NCBI RefSeq assembly: GCF_032854445.1
Contig: NW_027018243.1
Span: 1-52,879 of the forward strand
From: Liolophura sinensis
Lineage: Eukaryota > Mollusca > Polyplacophora > Chitonida > Chitonidae
Reading direction: 5' to 3'
DNA: 52,879 nt
Position numbers and translations under genes: made by a program. Shown here one piece after another: positions 12,301-26,893 of the stretch (the first letter of the stretch is position 1; each line of letters starts with the position of its first letter). Under the pieces are notes generated by a model. The model had not been told where the DNA came from, made no database searches, and worked only from the letters and a program-made list of their open reading frames with translations.

Positions 12301-15300
12301 GTGTTTTTCACGTACAAATGGTGTGGTTTTTCTACACGTAGATAAAGACATTGAGATTGTCTTGCACTTAGAAGTAAGACATTTGCTGGGTGAGTTAAAT
12401 GGGCTTAGCCCAAAGATTTGACGTCTTCTGTGCTACCGAAGGGCACATAACTTATAGTCAAAAGTTGAATATAGTAATGACCAGTCGCGATTGTACAGAG
12501 TACAGTGTAGCCGATTTCAATTAACAAAAAGACCAGGTAAAAATGCAAAAGTGGAAAATCTGTTCCAGTGCTGCTGGTAAGAGGCTAATCCGACGTAATT
12601 TTGTGACGAGAAATTGAATGGTGCAAACTGCGTTGCTCTCCGACCAATACTTTTGGCTGTAGTGACAATTGAATGATCATATATGTTATAATCACGTGCC
12701 CAGCAACGGCTCTTACTCCATGGAAACCAGGGATATTTGCAATTTTTCAACAGCTGCCGATGCCTGGCCCAATTCCGCATCTTTTGGCTCCTTATAAATG
12801 TGGGTCAGTGTTTAGTTGTACTTTTTACAGCAGACTGTATCAAGTACCTTGTGTTTTTCACGTACAAATGGTGTGGTTTTTCTACACGTAGATAAAGACA
12901 TTGAGATTGTCTTGCACTTAGAAGTAAGACAATTGCTGGGTGAGTTAAATGGGCTTGGCCCAAAGATTTCAGGTCTTCTGGGCTACCGAAGGGCACATAA
13001 CTTATAGTCAAAAGTTGAATATAGTAATGACCAGTCGCGATTGTACAGAGTACAGTGTAGCCGATTTCAATTAACAAAAATACCACGTAAAAATGCAAAA
13101 TTGGAAAAACTGTTCAAGTCCTGCTGGTAAGAGGCTAATCCGACGTATTTTGTGACGAGAAATCGAATGGTGCAAACCGCGTTGCTCTCCGACCAATGCT
13201 TTTGGCTGTAGTGACAATTGAATGATCATTGATGTCATAATCACGTGCACAGCAACGGCTCTTACTCCATGGAAACCAGGGATATTTGCAATTTTTTAAC
13301 AGCTGCCGATGCCTGGCCCAATTCCGCATCTTTTGGCACCTTATATATGTGGGTCAGTGTTCAATTGTACTTTTTACAGCAGACTGTATCAAGTACCTTG
13401 TGTTTTTCATGTACAAATGGTGTGGTTTTTCTACACGTAGATAAAGACATTGAGATTGTCTTGGACTGAGAAGTAAGATAATTGCTGGGTGAGTTAAATG
13501 GGCTTGGCCCAAAGATTTGACGTCTTCTGGGCTACCGAAGGGCACATAACTTATAGTCAAAAGTTGAATATAGTAATGACCAGTCGCGATTGTACAGAGT
13601 ACAGTGTAGCCGATTTCAATTAACAAAAAGACCAGGTAAAAATGCAAAAGTGGAAAATCTGTTCCAGTGCTGCTGGTAAGAGGCTAATCCGACGTAATTT
13701 TGTGACGAGAAATTGAATGGTGCAAACTGCGTTGCTCTCCGACCAATACTTTTGGCTGTAGTGACAATTGAATGATCATTGATGTCATAATCACGTGCCC
13801 AGCAACGGCTCTTACTCCATGGAAACCAGGGATATTTGCAATTTTTTAACAGCTGCCGATGCCTGGCCCAATTCCGCATCTTTTGGCACCTTATAAATGT
13901 GGGTCAGTGTTCAGTTGTACTTTTTACAGCAGACTGTATCAAGTACCTTGTGTTTTTCACGTACAAATGGTGTGGTTTTTCTACACGTAGATAAAGACAT
14001 TGAGATTGTCTTGCACTGAGAAGTAAGACAATTGCTGGGTGAGTTAAATGGGCTTGGCCCAAAGATTTCAGGTCTTCTGGGCTACCGAAGGGCACATAAC
14101 TTATAGTCAAAAGTTGAATATAGTAATGACCAGTCGCGATTGTACAGAGTACAGTGTAGCCGATATTAATTAACAAAAAGACCAGGTAAAAATGCAAAAG
14201 TGGAAAAACTGTTCCAGTGCTGCTGGTAAGAGGCTAATCCGACGTAATTTTGTGACGAGAAATTGAATGGTGCAAACTGCGTTGCTCTCCGACCAATACT
14301 TTTGGCTGTAGTGACAATTGAATGATCATATATGTCATAATCACGTGCCCAGCAACGGCTCTTACTCCATGGAAACCAGGGATATTTGCAATTTTTTAAC
14401 AGCTGCCGATGCCTGGCTCAATTCCGCATCTTTTGGCACCTTACGTGGGTCAGTGTTCAGTTGTACTTTTTACAGCAGACTGTATCAAGTACCTTGTGTT
14501 TTTCACGTACAAATGGTGTGGTTTTTCTACACGTAGATAAAGACATTGAGATTGTCTTGCACTTAGAAGTAAGACATTTGCTGGGTGAGTTAAATGGGCT
14601 TAGCCCAAAGATTTGACGTCTTCTGTGCTACCGAAGGGCACATAACTTATAGTCAAAAGTTGAATATAGTAATGACCAGTCGCGATTGTACAGAGTACAG
14701 TGTAGCCGATTTCAATTAACAAAAAGACCAGGCAAAAATGCAAAAGTGGAAAAACTGTTCCAGTGCTGCTGGTAAGAGGCTAATCCGACGTATTTTGTGA
14801 CGAGAAATCGAATGGTGCAAACCGCGTTGCTCTCCGACTAATACTTTTGCCTGTAGCGACAATTGAATGATCATTGATGTCATAATCACGTGCCCAGCAA
14901 CGGCACTTACTCCATGGAAACCAGGGATATTTGCAATTTTTTAACAGCTGCCGATGCCTGGCCCAATTCCGCATCTTTTGGCTCCTTATAAATGTGGGTC
15001 AGTGTTTAGTTGTACTTTTTACAGCAGACTGTATCAAGTACCTTGTGTTTTTTATGTACAAATGGTGTGGTTTTTCTACACGTAGATAAAGACATTGAGA
15101 TTGTCATGCACTTAGAAGTAAGACAATTGCTGGGTGAGTTAAATGGGCTTGGCCCAAAGATTTCAGGTCTTCTGGGCTACCGAAGGGCACATAACTTATA
15201 GTCAAAAGTTGAATATAGTAATGACCAGTCGCGATTGTACAGAGTACAGTGTAGCCGATTTCAATTAACAAAAATACCACGTAAAAATGCAAAATTGGAA

Positions 15301-18115
15301 AAACTGTTCAAGTCCTGCTGGTAAGAGGCTAATCCGACGTATTTTGTGACGAGAAATCGAATGGTGCAAACCGCGTTGCTCTCCGACCAATGCTTTTGGC
15401 TGTAGTGACAATTGAATGATCATTGATGTCATAATCACGTGCCCAGCAACGGCTCTTACTCCATGGAAACCAGGGATATTTGCAATTTTTTAACAGCTGC
15501 CGATGCCTGGCCCAATTCCGCATCTTTTGGCACCTTATAAATGTGGGTCAGTGTTCAGTTGTACTTTTTACAGCAGACTGTATCAAGTACCTTGTGTTTT
15601 TCACGTACAAATGGTGTGGTTTTTCTACACGTAGATAAAGACATTGAGATTGTCTTGCACTGAGAAGTAAGACAATTGCTGGGTGAGTTAAATGGGCTTG
15701 GCCCAAAGATTTCAGGTCTTCTGGGCTACCGAAGGGCACATAACTTATAGTCAAAAGTTGAATATAGTAATGACCAGTCGCGATTGTACAGAGTACAGTG
15801 TAGCCGATTTCAATTAACAAAAAGACCAGGCAAAAATGCAAAAGTGGAAAAACTGTTCCAGTGCTGCTGGTAAGAGGCTAATCCGACGTATTTTGTGACG
15901 AGAAATCGAATGGTGCAAACCGCGTTGCTCTCCGACCAATACTTTTGGCTGTAGCGACAATTGAATGATCATTGATGTCATAATCACGTGCACAGCAACG
16001 GCACTTACTCCATGGAAACCAGGGATATTTGCAATTTTTTAACAGCTGCCGATGCCTGGCCCAATTCCGCATCTTTTGGCTCCTTATAAATGTGGGTCAG
16101 TGTTTAGTTGTACTTTTTACAGCAGACTGTATCAAGTACCTTGTGTTTTTTATGTACAAATGGTGTGGTTTTTCTACACGTAGATAAAGACATTGAGATT
16201 GTCTTGCACTTAGAAGTAAGACAATTGCTGGGTGAGTTAAATGGGCTTGGCCCAAAGATTTCAGGTCTTCTGGGCTACCGAAGGGCACATAACTTATAGT
16301 CAAAAGTTGAATATAGTAATGACCAGTCGCGATTGTACAGAGTACAGTGTAGCCGATTTCAATTAACAAAAATACCACGTAAAAATGCAAAATTGGAAAA
16401 ACTGTTCAAGTCCTGCTGGTAAGAGGCTAATCCGACGTATTTTGTGACGAGAAATCGAATGGTGCAAACCGCGTTGCTCTCCGACCAATACTTTTGGCTG
16501 TAGTGACAATTGAATGATCATTGATGTCATAATCACGTGCACAGCAACGGCTCTTACTCCATGGAAACCAGGGATATTTGCAATTTTTTAACAGCTGCCG
16601 ATGCCTGGCCCAATTCCGCATCTTTTGGCACCTTATATATGTGGGTCAGTGTTCAGTTGTACTTTTTACAGCAGACTGTATCAAGTACCTTGTGTTTTTC
16701 GTGTACAAATGGTGTGGTTTTTCTACACGTAGATAAAGACATTGAGATTGTCTTGGAATGAGAAGTAAGATAATTGCTGGGTGAGTTAAATGGGCTTGGC
16801 CCAAAGATTTGACGTCTTCTGGGCTACCGAAGGGCACATAACTTATAGTCAAAAGTTGAATATAGTAATGACCAGTCGCGATTGTACAGAGTACAGTGTA
16901 GCCGATTTCAATTAACAAAAAGACCAGGTAAAAATGCAAAAGTGGAAAATCTGTTCCAGTGCTGCTGGTAAGAGGCTAATCCGACGTAATTTTGTGACGA
17001 GAAATTGAATGGTGCAAACTGCGTTGCTCTTCGACCAATACTTTTGGCTGTAGTGACAATTGAATGATCATATATGTCATAATCACGTGCCCAGCAACGG
17101 CTCTTACTCCATGGAAACCAGGGATATTTGCAATTTTTCAACAGCTGCCGATGCCTGGCCCAATTCCGCATCTTTTGGCTCCTTATAAATGTGGGTCAGT
17201 GTTTAGTTGTACTTTTTACAGCAGACTGTATCAAGTACCTTGTGTTATTTATGTACAAATGGTGTGGTATTTCTACACGTAGATAAAGACATTGAGATTG
17301 TCTTGCACTTAGAAGTAAGACAATTGCTGGGTGAGTTAAATGGGCTTGGCCCAAAGATTTCAGGTCTTCTGGGCTACCGAAGGGCACATAACTTATAGTC
17401 AAAAGTTGAATATAGTAATGACCAGTCGCGATTGTACAGAGTACAGTGTAGCCGATTTTAATTAACAAAAATACCACGTAAAAATGCAAAATTGGAAAAA
17501 CTGTTCAAGTCCTGCTGGTAAGAGGCTAATCCGACGTATTTTGTGACGAGAAATCGAATGGTGCAAACTGCGTTGCTCTCCGACCAATACTTTTGGCTGT
17601 AGTGACAATTGAATGATCATTGATGTCATAATCACGTGCACAGCAACGGCTCTTACTCCATGGAAACCAGGGATATTTGCAATTTTTTAACAGCTGCCGA
17701 TGCCTGGCTCAATTCCGCATCTTTTGGCACCTTACGTGGGTCAGTGTTCAGTTGTACTTTTTACAGCAGACTGTATCAAGTACCTTGTGTTTTTCACGTA
17801 CAAATGGTGTGGTTTTTCTACACGTAGATAAAGACATTGAGATTGTCTTGCACTTAGAAGTAAGACATTTGCTGGGTGAGTTAAATGGGCTTAGCCCAAA
17901 GATTTGACGTCTTCTGGGCTACCGAAGGGCACATAACTTATAGTCAAAAGTTGAATATAGTAATGACCAGTCGCGATTGTACAGAGTACAGTGTAGCCGA
18001 TTTCAATTAACAAAAAGACCAGGCAAAAATGCAAAAGTGGAAAAACTGTTCCAGTGCTGCTGGTAAGAGGCTAATCCGACGTATTTTGTGACGAGAAATC
18101 GAATGGTGCAAACCG
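9339..18115. repeat. Family 1 HOR unit, copy 2 (16 monomers, 8,777 bp)
   Basis: Monomers start at 9339, 9888, 10438, 10987, 11535, 12085, 12631, 13180, 13730, 14280, 14825, 15374, 15923, 16472, 17022 and 17571. The order is A B C D E F C B E F A E A B C F. From about 8,880 to 12,900 it is nearly identical to 17,660-21,680. The only differences I spotted there are A9380 against T18157 and G12732 against T21509. From about 13,000 to 17,560 it matches 22,300-26,885 at offset 9,326. It is free of the indel clusters seen in the other copies. Confidence 0.88.
13180..17570. repeat. Eight-monomer block B-E-F-A-E-A-B-C, first copy
   Basis: The block starts with the marker caatgct and matches 22,506-26,893 at offset 9,326, changing to 9,323 after the net 3-bp loss near 24,250-24,300. 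By eye the two copies are almost identical apart from cccagc against cacagc in the F unit and the indel patch. The match ends at the next unit start (aaactgcg here, aaaccgcg in the other). Confidence 0.85.
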
Positions 18116-21100
18116 CGTTGCTCTCCGACCAATACTTTTGGCTGTAGCGACAATTGTATGATCATTGATGTCATAATCACGTGCACAGCAACGGCACTTA
18201 CTCCATGGAAACCAGGGATATTTGCAATTTTTTAACAGCTGCCGATGCCTGGCCCAATTCCGCATCTTTTGGCTCCTTATAAATGTGGGTCAGTGTTTAG
18301 TTGTACTTTTTACAGCAGACTGTATCAAGTACCTTGTGTTTTTTATGTACAAATGGTGTGGTTTTTCTACACGTAGATAAAGACATTGAGATTGTCTTGC
18401 ACTTAGAAGTAAGACAATTGCTGGGTGAGTTAAATGGGCTTGGCCCAAAGATTTCAGGTCTTCTGGGCTACCGAAGGGCACATAACTTATAGTCAAAAGT
18501 TGAATATAGTAATGACCAGTCGCGATTGTACAGAGTACAGTGTAGCCGATTTCAATTAACAAAAATACCACGTAAAAATGCAAAATTGGAAAAACTGTTC
18601 AAGTCCTGCTGGTAAGAGGCTAATCCGACGTATTTTGTGACGAGAAATCGAATGGTGCAAACCGCGTTGCTCTCCGACCAATACTTTTGGCTGTAGTGAC
18701 AATTGAATGATCATTGATGTCATAATCACGTGCACAGCAACGGCTCTTACTCCATGGAAACCAGGGATATTTGCAATTTTTTAACAGCTGCCGATGCCTG
18801 GCCCAATTCCGCATCTTTTGGCACCTTATATATGTGGGTCAGTGTTCAGTTGTACTTTTTACAGCAGACTGTATCAAGTACCTTGTGTTTTTCATGTACA
18901 AATGGTGTGGTTTTTCTACACGTAGATAAAGACATTGAGATTGTCTTGGACTGAGAAGTAAGATAATTGCTGGGTGAGTTAAATGGGCTTGGCCCAAAGA
19001 TTTGACGTCTTCTGGGCTACCGAAGGGCACATAACTTATAGTCAAAAGTTGAATATAGTAATGACCAGTCGCGATTGTACAGAGTACAGTGTAGCCGATT
19101 TCAATTAACAAAAAGACCAGGTAAAAATGCAAAAGTGGAAAATCTGTTCCAGTGCTGCTGGTAAGAGGCTAATCCGACGTAATTTTGTGACGAGAAATTG
19201 AATGGTGCAAACTGCGTTGCTCTCCGACCAATACTTTTGGCTGTAGTGACAATTGAATGATCATATATGTTATAATCACGTGCCCAGCAACGGCTCTTAC
19301 TCCATGGAAACCAGGGATATTTGCAATTTTTCAACAGCTGCCGATGCCTGGCCCAATTCCGCATCTTTTGGCTCCTTATAAATGTGGGTCAGTGTTTAGT
19401 TGTACTTTTTACAGCAGACTGTATCAAGTACCTTGTGTTTTTTATGTACAAATGGTGTGGTTTTTCTACACGTAGATAAAGACATTGAGATTGTCTTGCA
19501 CTTAGAAGTAAGACAATTGCTGGGTGAGTTAAATGGGCTTGGCCCAAAGATTTCAGGTCTTCTGGGCTACCGAAGGGCACATAACTTATAGTCAAAAGTT
19601 GAATATAGTAATGACCAGTCGCGATTGTACAGAGTACAGTGTAGCCGATTTCAATTAACAAAAAGACCAGGCAAAAATGCAAAATTGGAAAAACTGTTCA
19701 AGTCCTGCTGGTAAGAGGCTAATCCGACGTATTTTGTGACGAGAAATCGAATGGTGCAAACCGCGTTGCTCTCCGACCAATACTTTTGGCTGTAGTGACA
19801 ATTGAATGATCATTGATGTCATAATCACGTGCACAGCAACGGCTCTTACTCCATGGAAACCAGGGATATTTGCAATTTTTAACAGCTGCCGATGCCTGGC
19901 TCAATTCCGCATCTTTTGGCACCTTTTAAATGTGGGTCAGTGTTCAGTTGTACTTTTTACAGCAGACTGTATCAAGTACCTTGTGTTTTTCATGTACAAA
20001 TGGTGTGGTTTTTCTACACGTAGATAAAGACATTGAGATTGTCTTGGACTGAGAAGTAAGACAATTGCTGGGTGAGTTAAATGGGCTTGGCCCAAAGATT
20101 TGACGTCTTCTGGGCTACCGAAGGGCACATAACTTATAGTCAAAAGTTGAATATAGTAATGACCAGTCGCGATTGTACAGAGTACAGTGTAGCCGATTTC
20201 AATTAACAAAAAGACCAGGCAAAAATGCAAAAGTGCGAAAACTGTTCCAGTGCTGCTGGTAAGAGGCTAATCCGACGTATTTTGTGACGAGAAATCGAAT
20301 GGTGCAAACCGCGTTGCTCTCCGACCAATACTTTTGGCTGTAGTGACAATTGAATGATCATTGATGTCATAATCACGTGCCCAGCAACGGCTCTTACTCC
20401 ATGGAAACCAGGGATATTTGCAATTTTTTAACAGCTGCCGATGCCTGGCCCAATTCCGCATCTTTTGGCACCTTATAAATGTGGGTCAGTGTTCAGTTGT
20501 ACTTTTTACAGCAGACTGTATCAAGTACCTTGTGTTTTTCACGTACAAATGGTGTGGTTTTTCTACACGTAGATAAAGACATTGAGATTGTCTTGCACTG
20601 AGAAGTAAGACAATTGCTGGGTGAGTTAAATGGGCTTGGCCCAAAGATTTCAGGTCTTCTGGGCTACCGAAGGGCACATAACTTATAGTCAAAAGTTGAA
20701 TATAGTAATGACCAGTCGCGATTGTACAGAGTACAGTGTAGCCGATATTAATTAACAAAAAGACCAGGTAAAAATGCAAAAGTGGAAAAACTGTTCCAGT
20801 GCTGCTGGTAAGAGGCTAATCCGACGTAATTTTGTGACGAGAAATTGAATGGTGCAAACTGCGTTGCTCTCCGACCAATACTTTTGGCTGTAGTGACAAT
20901 TGAATGATCATATATGTCATAATCACGTGCCCAGCAACGGCTCTTACTCCATGGAAACCAGGGATATTTGCAATTTTTTAACAGCTGCCGATGCCTGGCT
21001 CAATTCCGCATCTTTTGGCACCTTACGTGGGTCAGTGTTCAGTTGTACTTTTTACAGCAGACTGTATCAAGTACCTTGTGTTTTTCACGTACAAATGGTG

Positions 21101-22505
21101 TGGTTTTTCTACACGTAGATAAAGACATTGAGATTGTCTTGCACTTAGAAGTAAGACATTTGCTGGGTGAGTTAAATGGGCTTAGCCCAAAGATTTGACG
21201 TCTTCTGTGCTACCGAAGGGCACATAACTTATAGTCAAAAGTTGAATATAGTAATGACCAGTCGCGATTGTACAGAGTACAGTGTAGCCGATTTCAATTA
21301 ACAAAAAGACCAGGTAAAAATGCAAAAGTGGAAAATCTGTTCCAGTGCTGCTGGTAAGAGGCTAATCCGACGTAATTTTGTGACGAGAAATTGAATGGTG
21401 CAAACTGCGTTGCTCTCCGACCAATACTTTTGGCTGTAGTGACAATTGAATGATCATATATGTTATAATCACGTGCCCAGCAACGGCTCTTACTCCATGG
21501 AAACCAGGTATATTTGCAATTTTTCAACAGCTGCCGATGCCTGGCCCAATTCCGCATCTTTTGGCTCCTTATAAATGTGGGTCAGTGTTTAGTTGTACTT
21601 TTTACAGCAGACTGTATCAAGTACCTTGTGTTTTTCACGTACAAATGGTGTGGTTTTTCTACACGTAGATAAAGACATTGAGATTGTCTTGCACTTAGAA
21701 GTAAAACATTTGCTGGGTGAGTTAAATGGGCTTAGCCCAAAGATTTGACGTCTTCTGGGCTACCGAAGGGCACATAACTTATAGTCAAAAGTTGAATATA
21801 GTAATGACCAGTCGCGATTGTACAGAGTACAGTGTAGCCGATTTCAATTAACAAAAAGACCAGGCAAAAATGCAAAAGTGGAAAAACTGTTCCAGTGCTG
21901 CTGGTAAGAGGCTAATCCGACGTATTTTGTGACGAGAAATCGAATGGTGCAAACCGCGTTGCTCTCCGACTAATACTTTTGCCTGTAGCGACAATTGAAT
22001 GATCATTGATGTCATAATCACGTGCCCAGCAACGGCACTTACTCCATGGAAACCAGGGATATTTGCAATTTTTTAACAGCTGCCGATGCCTGGCCCAATT
22101 CCGCATCTTTTGGCTCCTTATAAATGTGGGTCAGTGTTTAGTTGTACTTTTTACAGCAGACTGTATCAAGTACCTTGTGTTTTTTATGTACAAATGGTGT
22201 GGTTTTTCTACACGTAGATAAAGACATTGAGATTGTCATGCACTTAGAAGTAAGACAATTGCTGGGTGAGTTAAATGGGCTTGGCCCAAAGATTTCAGGT
22301 CTTCTGGGCTACCGAAGGGCACATAACTTATAGTCAAAAGTTGAATATAGTAATGACCAGTCGCGATTGTACAGAGTACAGTGTAGCCGATTTCAATTAA
22401 CAAAAATACCACGTAAAAATGCAAAATTGGAAAAACTGTTCAAGTCCTGCTGGTAAGAGGCTAATCCGACGTATTTTGTGACGAGAAATCGAATGGTGCA
22501 AACCG

Positions 22506-25500
22506 CGTTGCTCTCCGACCAATGCTTTTGGCTGTAGTGACAATTGAATGATCATTGATGTCATAATCACGTGCACAGCAACGGCTCTTACTCCATGGAA
22601 ACCAGGGATATTTGCAATTTTTTAACAGCTGCCGATGCCTGGCCCAATTCCGCATCTTTTGGCACCTTATATATGTGGGTCAGTGTTCAATTGTACTTTT
22701 TACAGCAGACTGTATCAAGTACCTTGTGTTTTTCATGTACAAATGGTGTGGTTTTTCTACACGTAGATAAAGACATTGAGATTGTCTTGGACTGAGAAGT
22801 AAGATAATTGCTGGGTGAGTTAAATGGGCTTGGCCCAAAGATTTGACGTCTTCTGGGCTACCGAAGGGCACATAACTTATAGTCAAAAGTTGAATATAGT
22901 AATGACCAGTCGCGATTGTACAGAGTACAGTGTAGCCGATTTCAATTAACAAAAAGACCAGGTAAAAATGCAAAAGTGGAAAATCTGTTCCAGTGCTGCT
23001 GGTAAGAGGCTAATCCGACGTAATTTTGTGACGAGAAATTGAATGGTGCAAACTGCGTTGCTCTCCGACCAATACTTTTGGCTGTAGTGACAATTGAATG
23101 ATCATTGATGTCATAATCACGTGCCCAGCAACGGCTCTTACTCCATGGAAACCAGGGATATTTGCAATTTTTTAACAGCTGCCGATGCCTGGCCCAATTC
23201 CGCATCTTTTGGCACCTTATAAATGTGGGTCAGTGTTCAGTTGTACTTTTTACAGCAGACTGTATCAAGTACCTTGTGTTTTTCACGTACAAATGGTGTG
23301 GTTTTTCTACACGTAGATAAAGACATTGAGATTGTCTTGCACTGAGAAGTAAGACAATTGCTGGGTGAGTTAAATGGGCTTGGCCCAAAGATTTCAGGTC
23401 TTCTGGGCTACCGAAGGGCACATAACTTATAGTCAAAAGTTGAATATAGTAATGACCAGTCGCGATTGTACAGAGTACAGTGTAGCCGATATTAATTAAC
23501 AAAAAGACCAGGTAAAAATGCAAAAGTGGAAAAACTGTTCCAGTGCTGCTGGTAAGAGGCTAATCCGACGTAATTTTGTGACGAGAAATTGAATGGTGCA
23601 AACTGCGTTGCTCTCCGACCAATACTTTTGGCTGTAGTGACAATTGAATGATCATATATGTCATAATCACGTGCACAGCAACGGCTCTTACTCCATGGAA
23701 ACCAGGGATATTTGCAATTTTTTAACAGCTGCCGATGCCTGGCTCAATTCCGCATCTTTTGGCACCTTACGTGGGTCAGTGTTCAGTTGTACTTTTTACA
23801 GCAGACTGTATCAAGTACCTTGTGTTTTTCACGTACAAATGGTGTGGTTTTTCTACACGTAGATAAAGACATTGAGATTGTCTTGCACTTAGAAGTAAGA
23901 CATTTGCTGGGTGAGTTAAATGGGCTTAGCCCAAAGATTTGACGTCTTCTGTGCTACCGAAGGGCACATAACTTATAGTCAAAAGTTGAATATAGTAATG
24001 ACCAGTCGCGATTGTACAGAGTACAGTGTAGCCGATTTCAATTAACAAAAAGACCAGGCAAAAATGCAAAAGTGGAAAAACTGTTCCAGTGCTGCTGGTA
24101 AGAGGCTAATCCGACGTATTTTGTGACGAGAAATCGAATGGTGCAAACCGCGTTGCTCTCCGACTAATACTTTTGCCTGTAGCGACAATTGAATGATCAT
24201 TGATGTCATAATCACGTGCCCAGCAACGGCACTTACTCCATGGAAACCAGGATATTTGCAATTTTTAACAGCTGCCGATGCCTGGCCCAATTCCGCATCT
24301 TTGGCTCCTTATAAATGTGGGTCAGTGTTTAGTTGTACTTTTTACAGCAGACTGTATCAAGTACCTTGTGTTTTTTATGTACAAATGGTGTGGTTTTTCT
24401 ACACGTAGATAAAGACATTGAGATTGTCATGCACTTAGAAGTAAGACAATTGCTGGGTGAGTTAAATGGGCTTGGCCCAAAGATTTCAGTGTCTTCTGGG
24501 CTACCGAAGGGCACATAACTTATAGTCAAAAGTTGAATATAGTAATGACCAGTCGCGATTGTACAGAGTACAGTGTAGCGATTTCAATTAACAAAAATAC
24601 CACGTAAAAATGCAAAATTGGAAAAACTGTTCAAGTCCTGCTGGTAAGAGGCTAATCCGACGTATTTTGTGACGAGAAATCGAATGGTGCAAACCGCGTT
24701 GCTCTCCGACCAATGCTTTTGGCTGTAGTGACAATTGAATGATCATTGATGTCATAATCACGTGCCCAGCAACGGCTCTTACTCCATGGAAACCAGGGAT
24801 ATTTGCAATTTTTTAACAGCTGCCGATGCCTGGCCCAATTCCGCATCTTTTGGCACCTTATAAATGTGGGTCAGTGTTCAGTTGTACTTTTTACAGCAGA
24901 CTGTATCAAGTACCTTGTGTTTTTCACGTACAAATGGTGTGGTTTTTCTACACGTAGATAAAGACATTGAGATTGTCTTGCACTGAGAAGTAAGACAATT
25001 GCTGGGTGAGTTAAATGGGCTTGGCCCAAAGATTTCAGGTCTTCTGGGCTACCGAAGGGCACATAACTTATAGTCAAAAGTTGAATATAGTAATGACCAG
25101 TCGCGATTGTACAGAGTACAGTGTAGCCGATTTCAATTAACAAAAAGACCAGGCAAAAATGCAAAAGTGGAAAAACTGTTCCAGTGCTGCTGGTAAGAGG
25201 CTAATCCGACGTATTTTGTGACGAGAAATCGAATGGTGCAAACCGCGTTGCTCTCCGACCAATACTTTTGGCTGTAGCGACAATTGAATGATCATTGATG
25301 TCATAATCACGTGCACAGCAACGGCACTTACTCCATGGAAACCAGGGATATTTGCAATTTTTTAACAGCTGCCGATGCCTGGCCCAATTCCGCATCTTTT
25401 GGCTCCTTATAAATGTGGGTCAGTGTTTAGTTGTACTTTTTACAGCAGACTGTATCAAGTACCTTGTGTTTTTTATGTACAAATGGTGTGGTTTTTCTAC

Positions 25501-26893
25501 ACGTAGATAAAGACATTGAGATTGTCTTGCACTTAGAAGTAAGACAATTGCTGGGTGAGTTAAATGGGCTTGGCCCAAAGATTTCAGGTCTTCTGGGCTA
25601 CCGAAGGGCACATAACTTATAGTCAAAAGTTGAATATAGTAATGACCAGTCGCGATTGTACAGAGTACAGTGTAGCCGATTTCAATTAACAAAAATACCA
25701 CGTAAAAATGCAAAATTGGAAAAACTGTTCAAGTCCTGCTGGTAAGAGGCTAATCCGACGTATTTTGTGACGAGAAATCGAATGGTGCAAACCGCGTTGC
25801 TCTCCGACCAATACTTTTGGCTGTAGTGACAATTGAATGATCATTGATGTCATAATCACGTGCACAGCAACGGCTCTTACTCCATGGAAACCAGGGATAT
25901 TTGCAATTTTTTAACAGCTGCCGATGCCTGGCCCAATTCCGCATCTTTTGGCACCTTATATATGTGGGTCAGTGTTCAGTTGTACTTTTTACAGCAGACT
26001 GTATCAAGTACCTTGTGTTTTTCGTGTACAAATGGTGTGGTTTTTCTACACGTAGATAAAGACATTGAGATTGTCTTGGAATGAGAAGTAAGATAATTGC
26101 TGGGTGAGTTAAATGGGCTTGGCCCAAAGATTTGACGTCTTCTGGGCTACCGAAGGGCACATAACTTATAGTCAAAAGTTGAATATAGTAATGACCAGTC
26201 GCGATTGTACAGAGTACAGTGTAGCCGATTTCAATTAACAAAAAGACCAGGTAAAAATGCAAAAGTGGAAAATCTGTTCCAGTGCTGCTGGTAAGAGGCT
26301 AATCCGACGTAATTTTGTGACGAGAAATTGAATGGTGCAAACTGCGTTGCTCTTCGACCAATACTTTTGGCTGTAGTGACAATTGAATGATCATATATGT
26401 CATAATCACGTGCCCAGCAACGGCTCTTACTCCATGGAAACCAGGGATATTTGCAATTTTTCAACAGCTGCCGATGCCTGGCCCAATTCCGCATCTTTTG
26501 GCTCCTTATAAATGTGGGTCAGTGTTTAGTTGTACTTTTTACAGCAGACTGTATCAAGTACCTTGTGTTATTTATGTACAAATGGTGTGGTATTTCTACA
26601 CGTAGATAAAGACATTGAGATTGTCTTGCACTTAGAAGTAAGACAATTGCTGGGTGAGTTAAATGGGCTTGGCCCAAAGATTTCAGGTCTTCTGGGCTAC
26701 CGAAGGGCACATAACTTATAGTCAAAAGTTGAATATAGTAATGACCAGTCGCGATTGTACAGAGTACAGTGTAGCCGATTTTAATTAACAAAAATACCAC
26801 GTAAAAATGCAAAATTGGAAAAACTGTTCAAGTCCTGCTGGTAAGAGGCTAATCCGACGTATTTTGTGACGAGAAATCGAATGGTGCAAACCG
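22506..26893. repeat. Eight-monomer block B-E-F-A-E-A-B-C, second copy
   Basis: This is the partner of 13,180-17,570. Unlike the first copy it is followed by D, E and F units (26,894-28,350), which continue the match to 5,501-6,752. The block therefore links two different duplication histories. Confidence 0.85.
24240..24590. other. Patch of five single-base indels in one monomer
   Basis: Relative to the sister units at 14,825 and 21,957 this unit has lost a G near 24,250, a T near 24,262 and a T near 24,299, gained a G near 24,490 and lost a C near 24,579. Most fall in short homopolymer runs. Neighbouring units have none. This resembles low-depth consensus error more than biological decay. 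Confidence 0.65.

Larger units (their letters stand above)
18116..26893. repeat. Family 1 HOR unit, copy 3 (16 monomers)
   Basis: Monomers start at 18116, 18665, 19215, 19764, 20312, 20862, 21408, 21957, 22506, 23056, 23606, 24151, 24697, 25246, 25795 and 26345. The order is A B C D E F C A B E F A E A B C. Compared with copy 2 it has an extra A unit at 21,957 and lacks the final F. The extra unit shares gactaatac, tgcctgtagcg and gtcatgcac with 14,825 (offset 7,132) and with 24,151. The copies therefore differ by gain of one unit and loss of another, leaving the count at 16. Confidence 0.88.
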
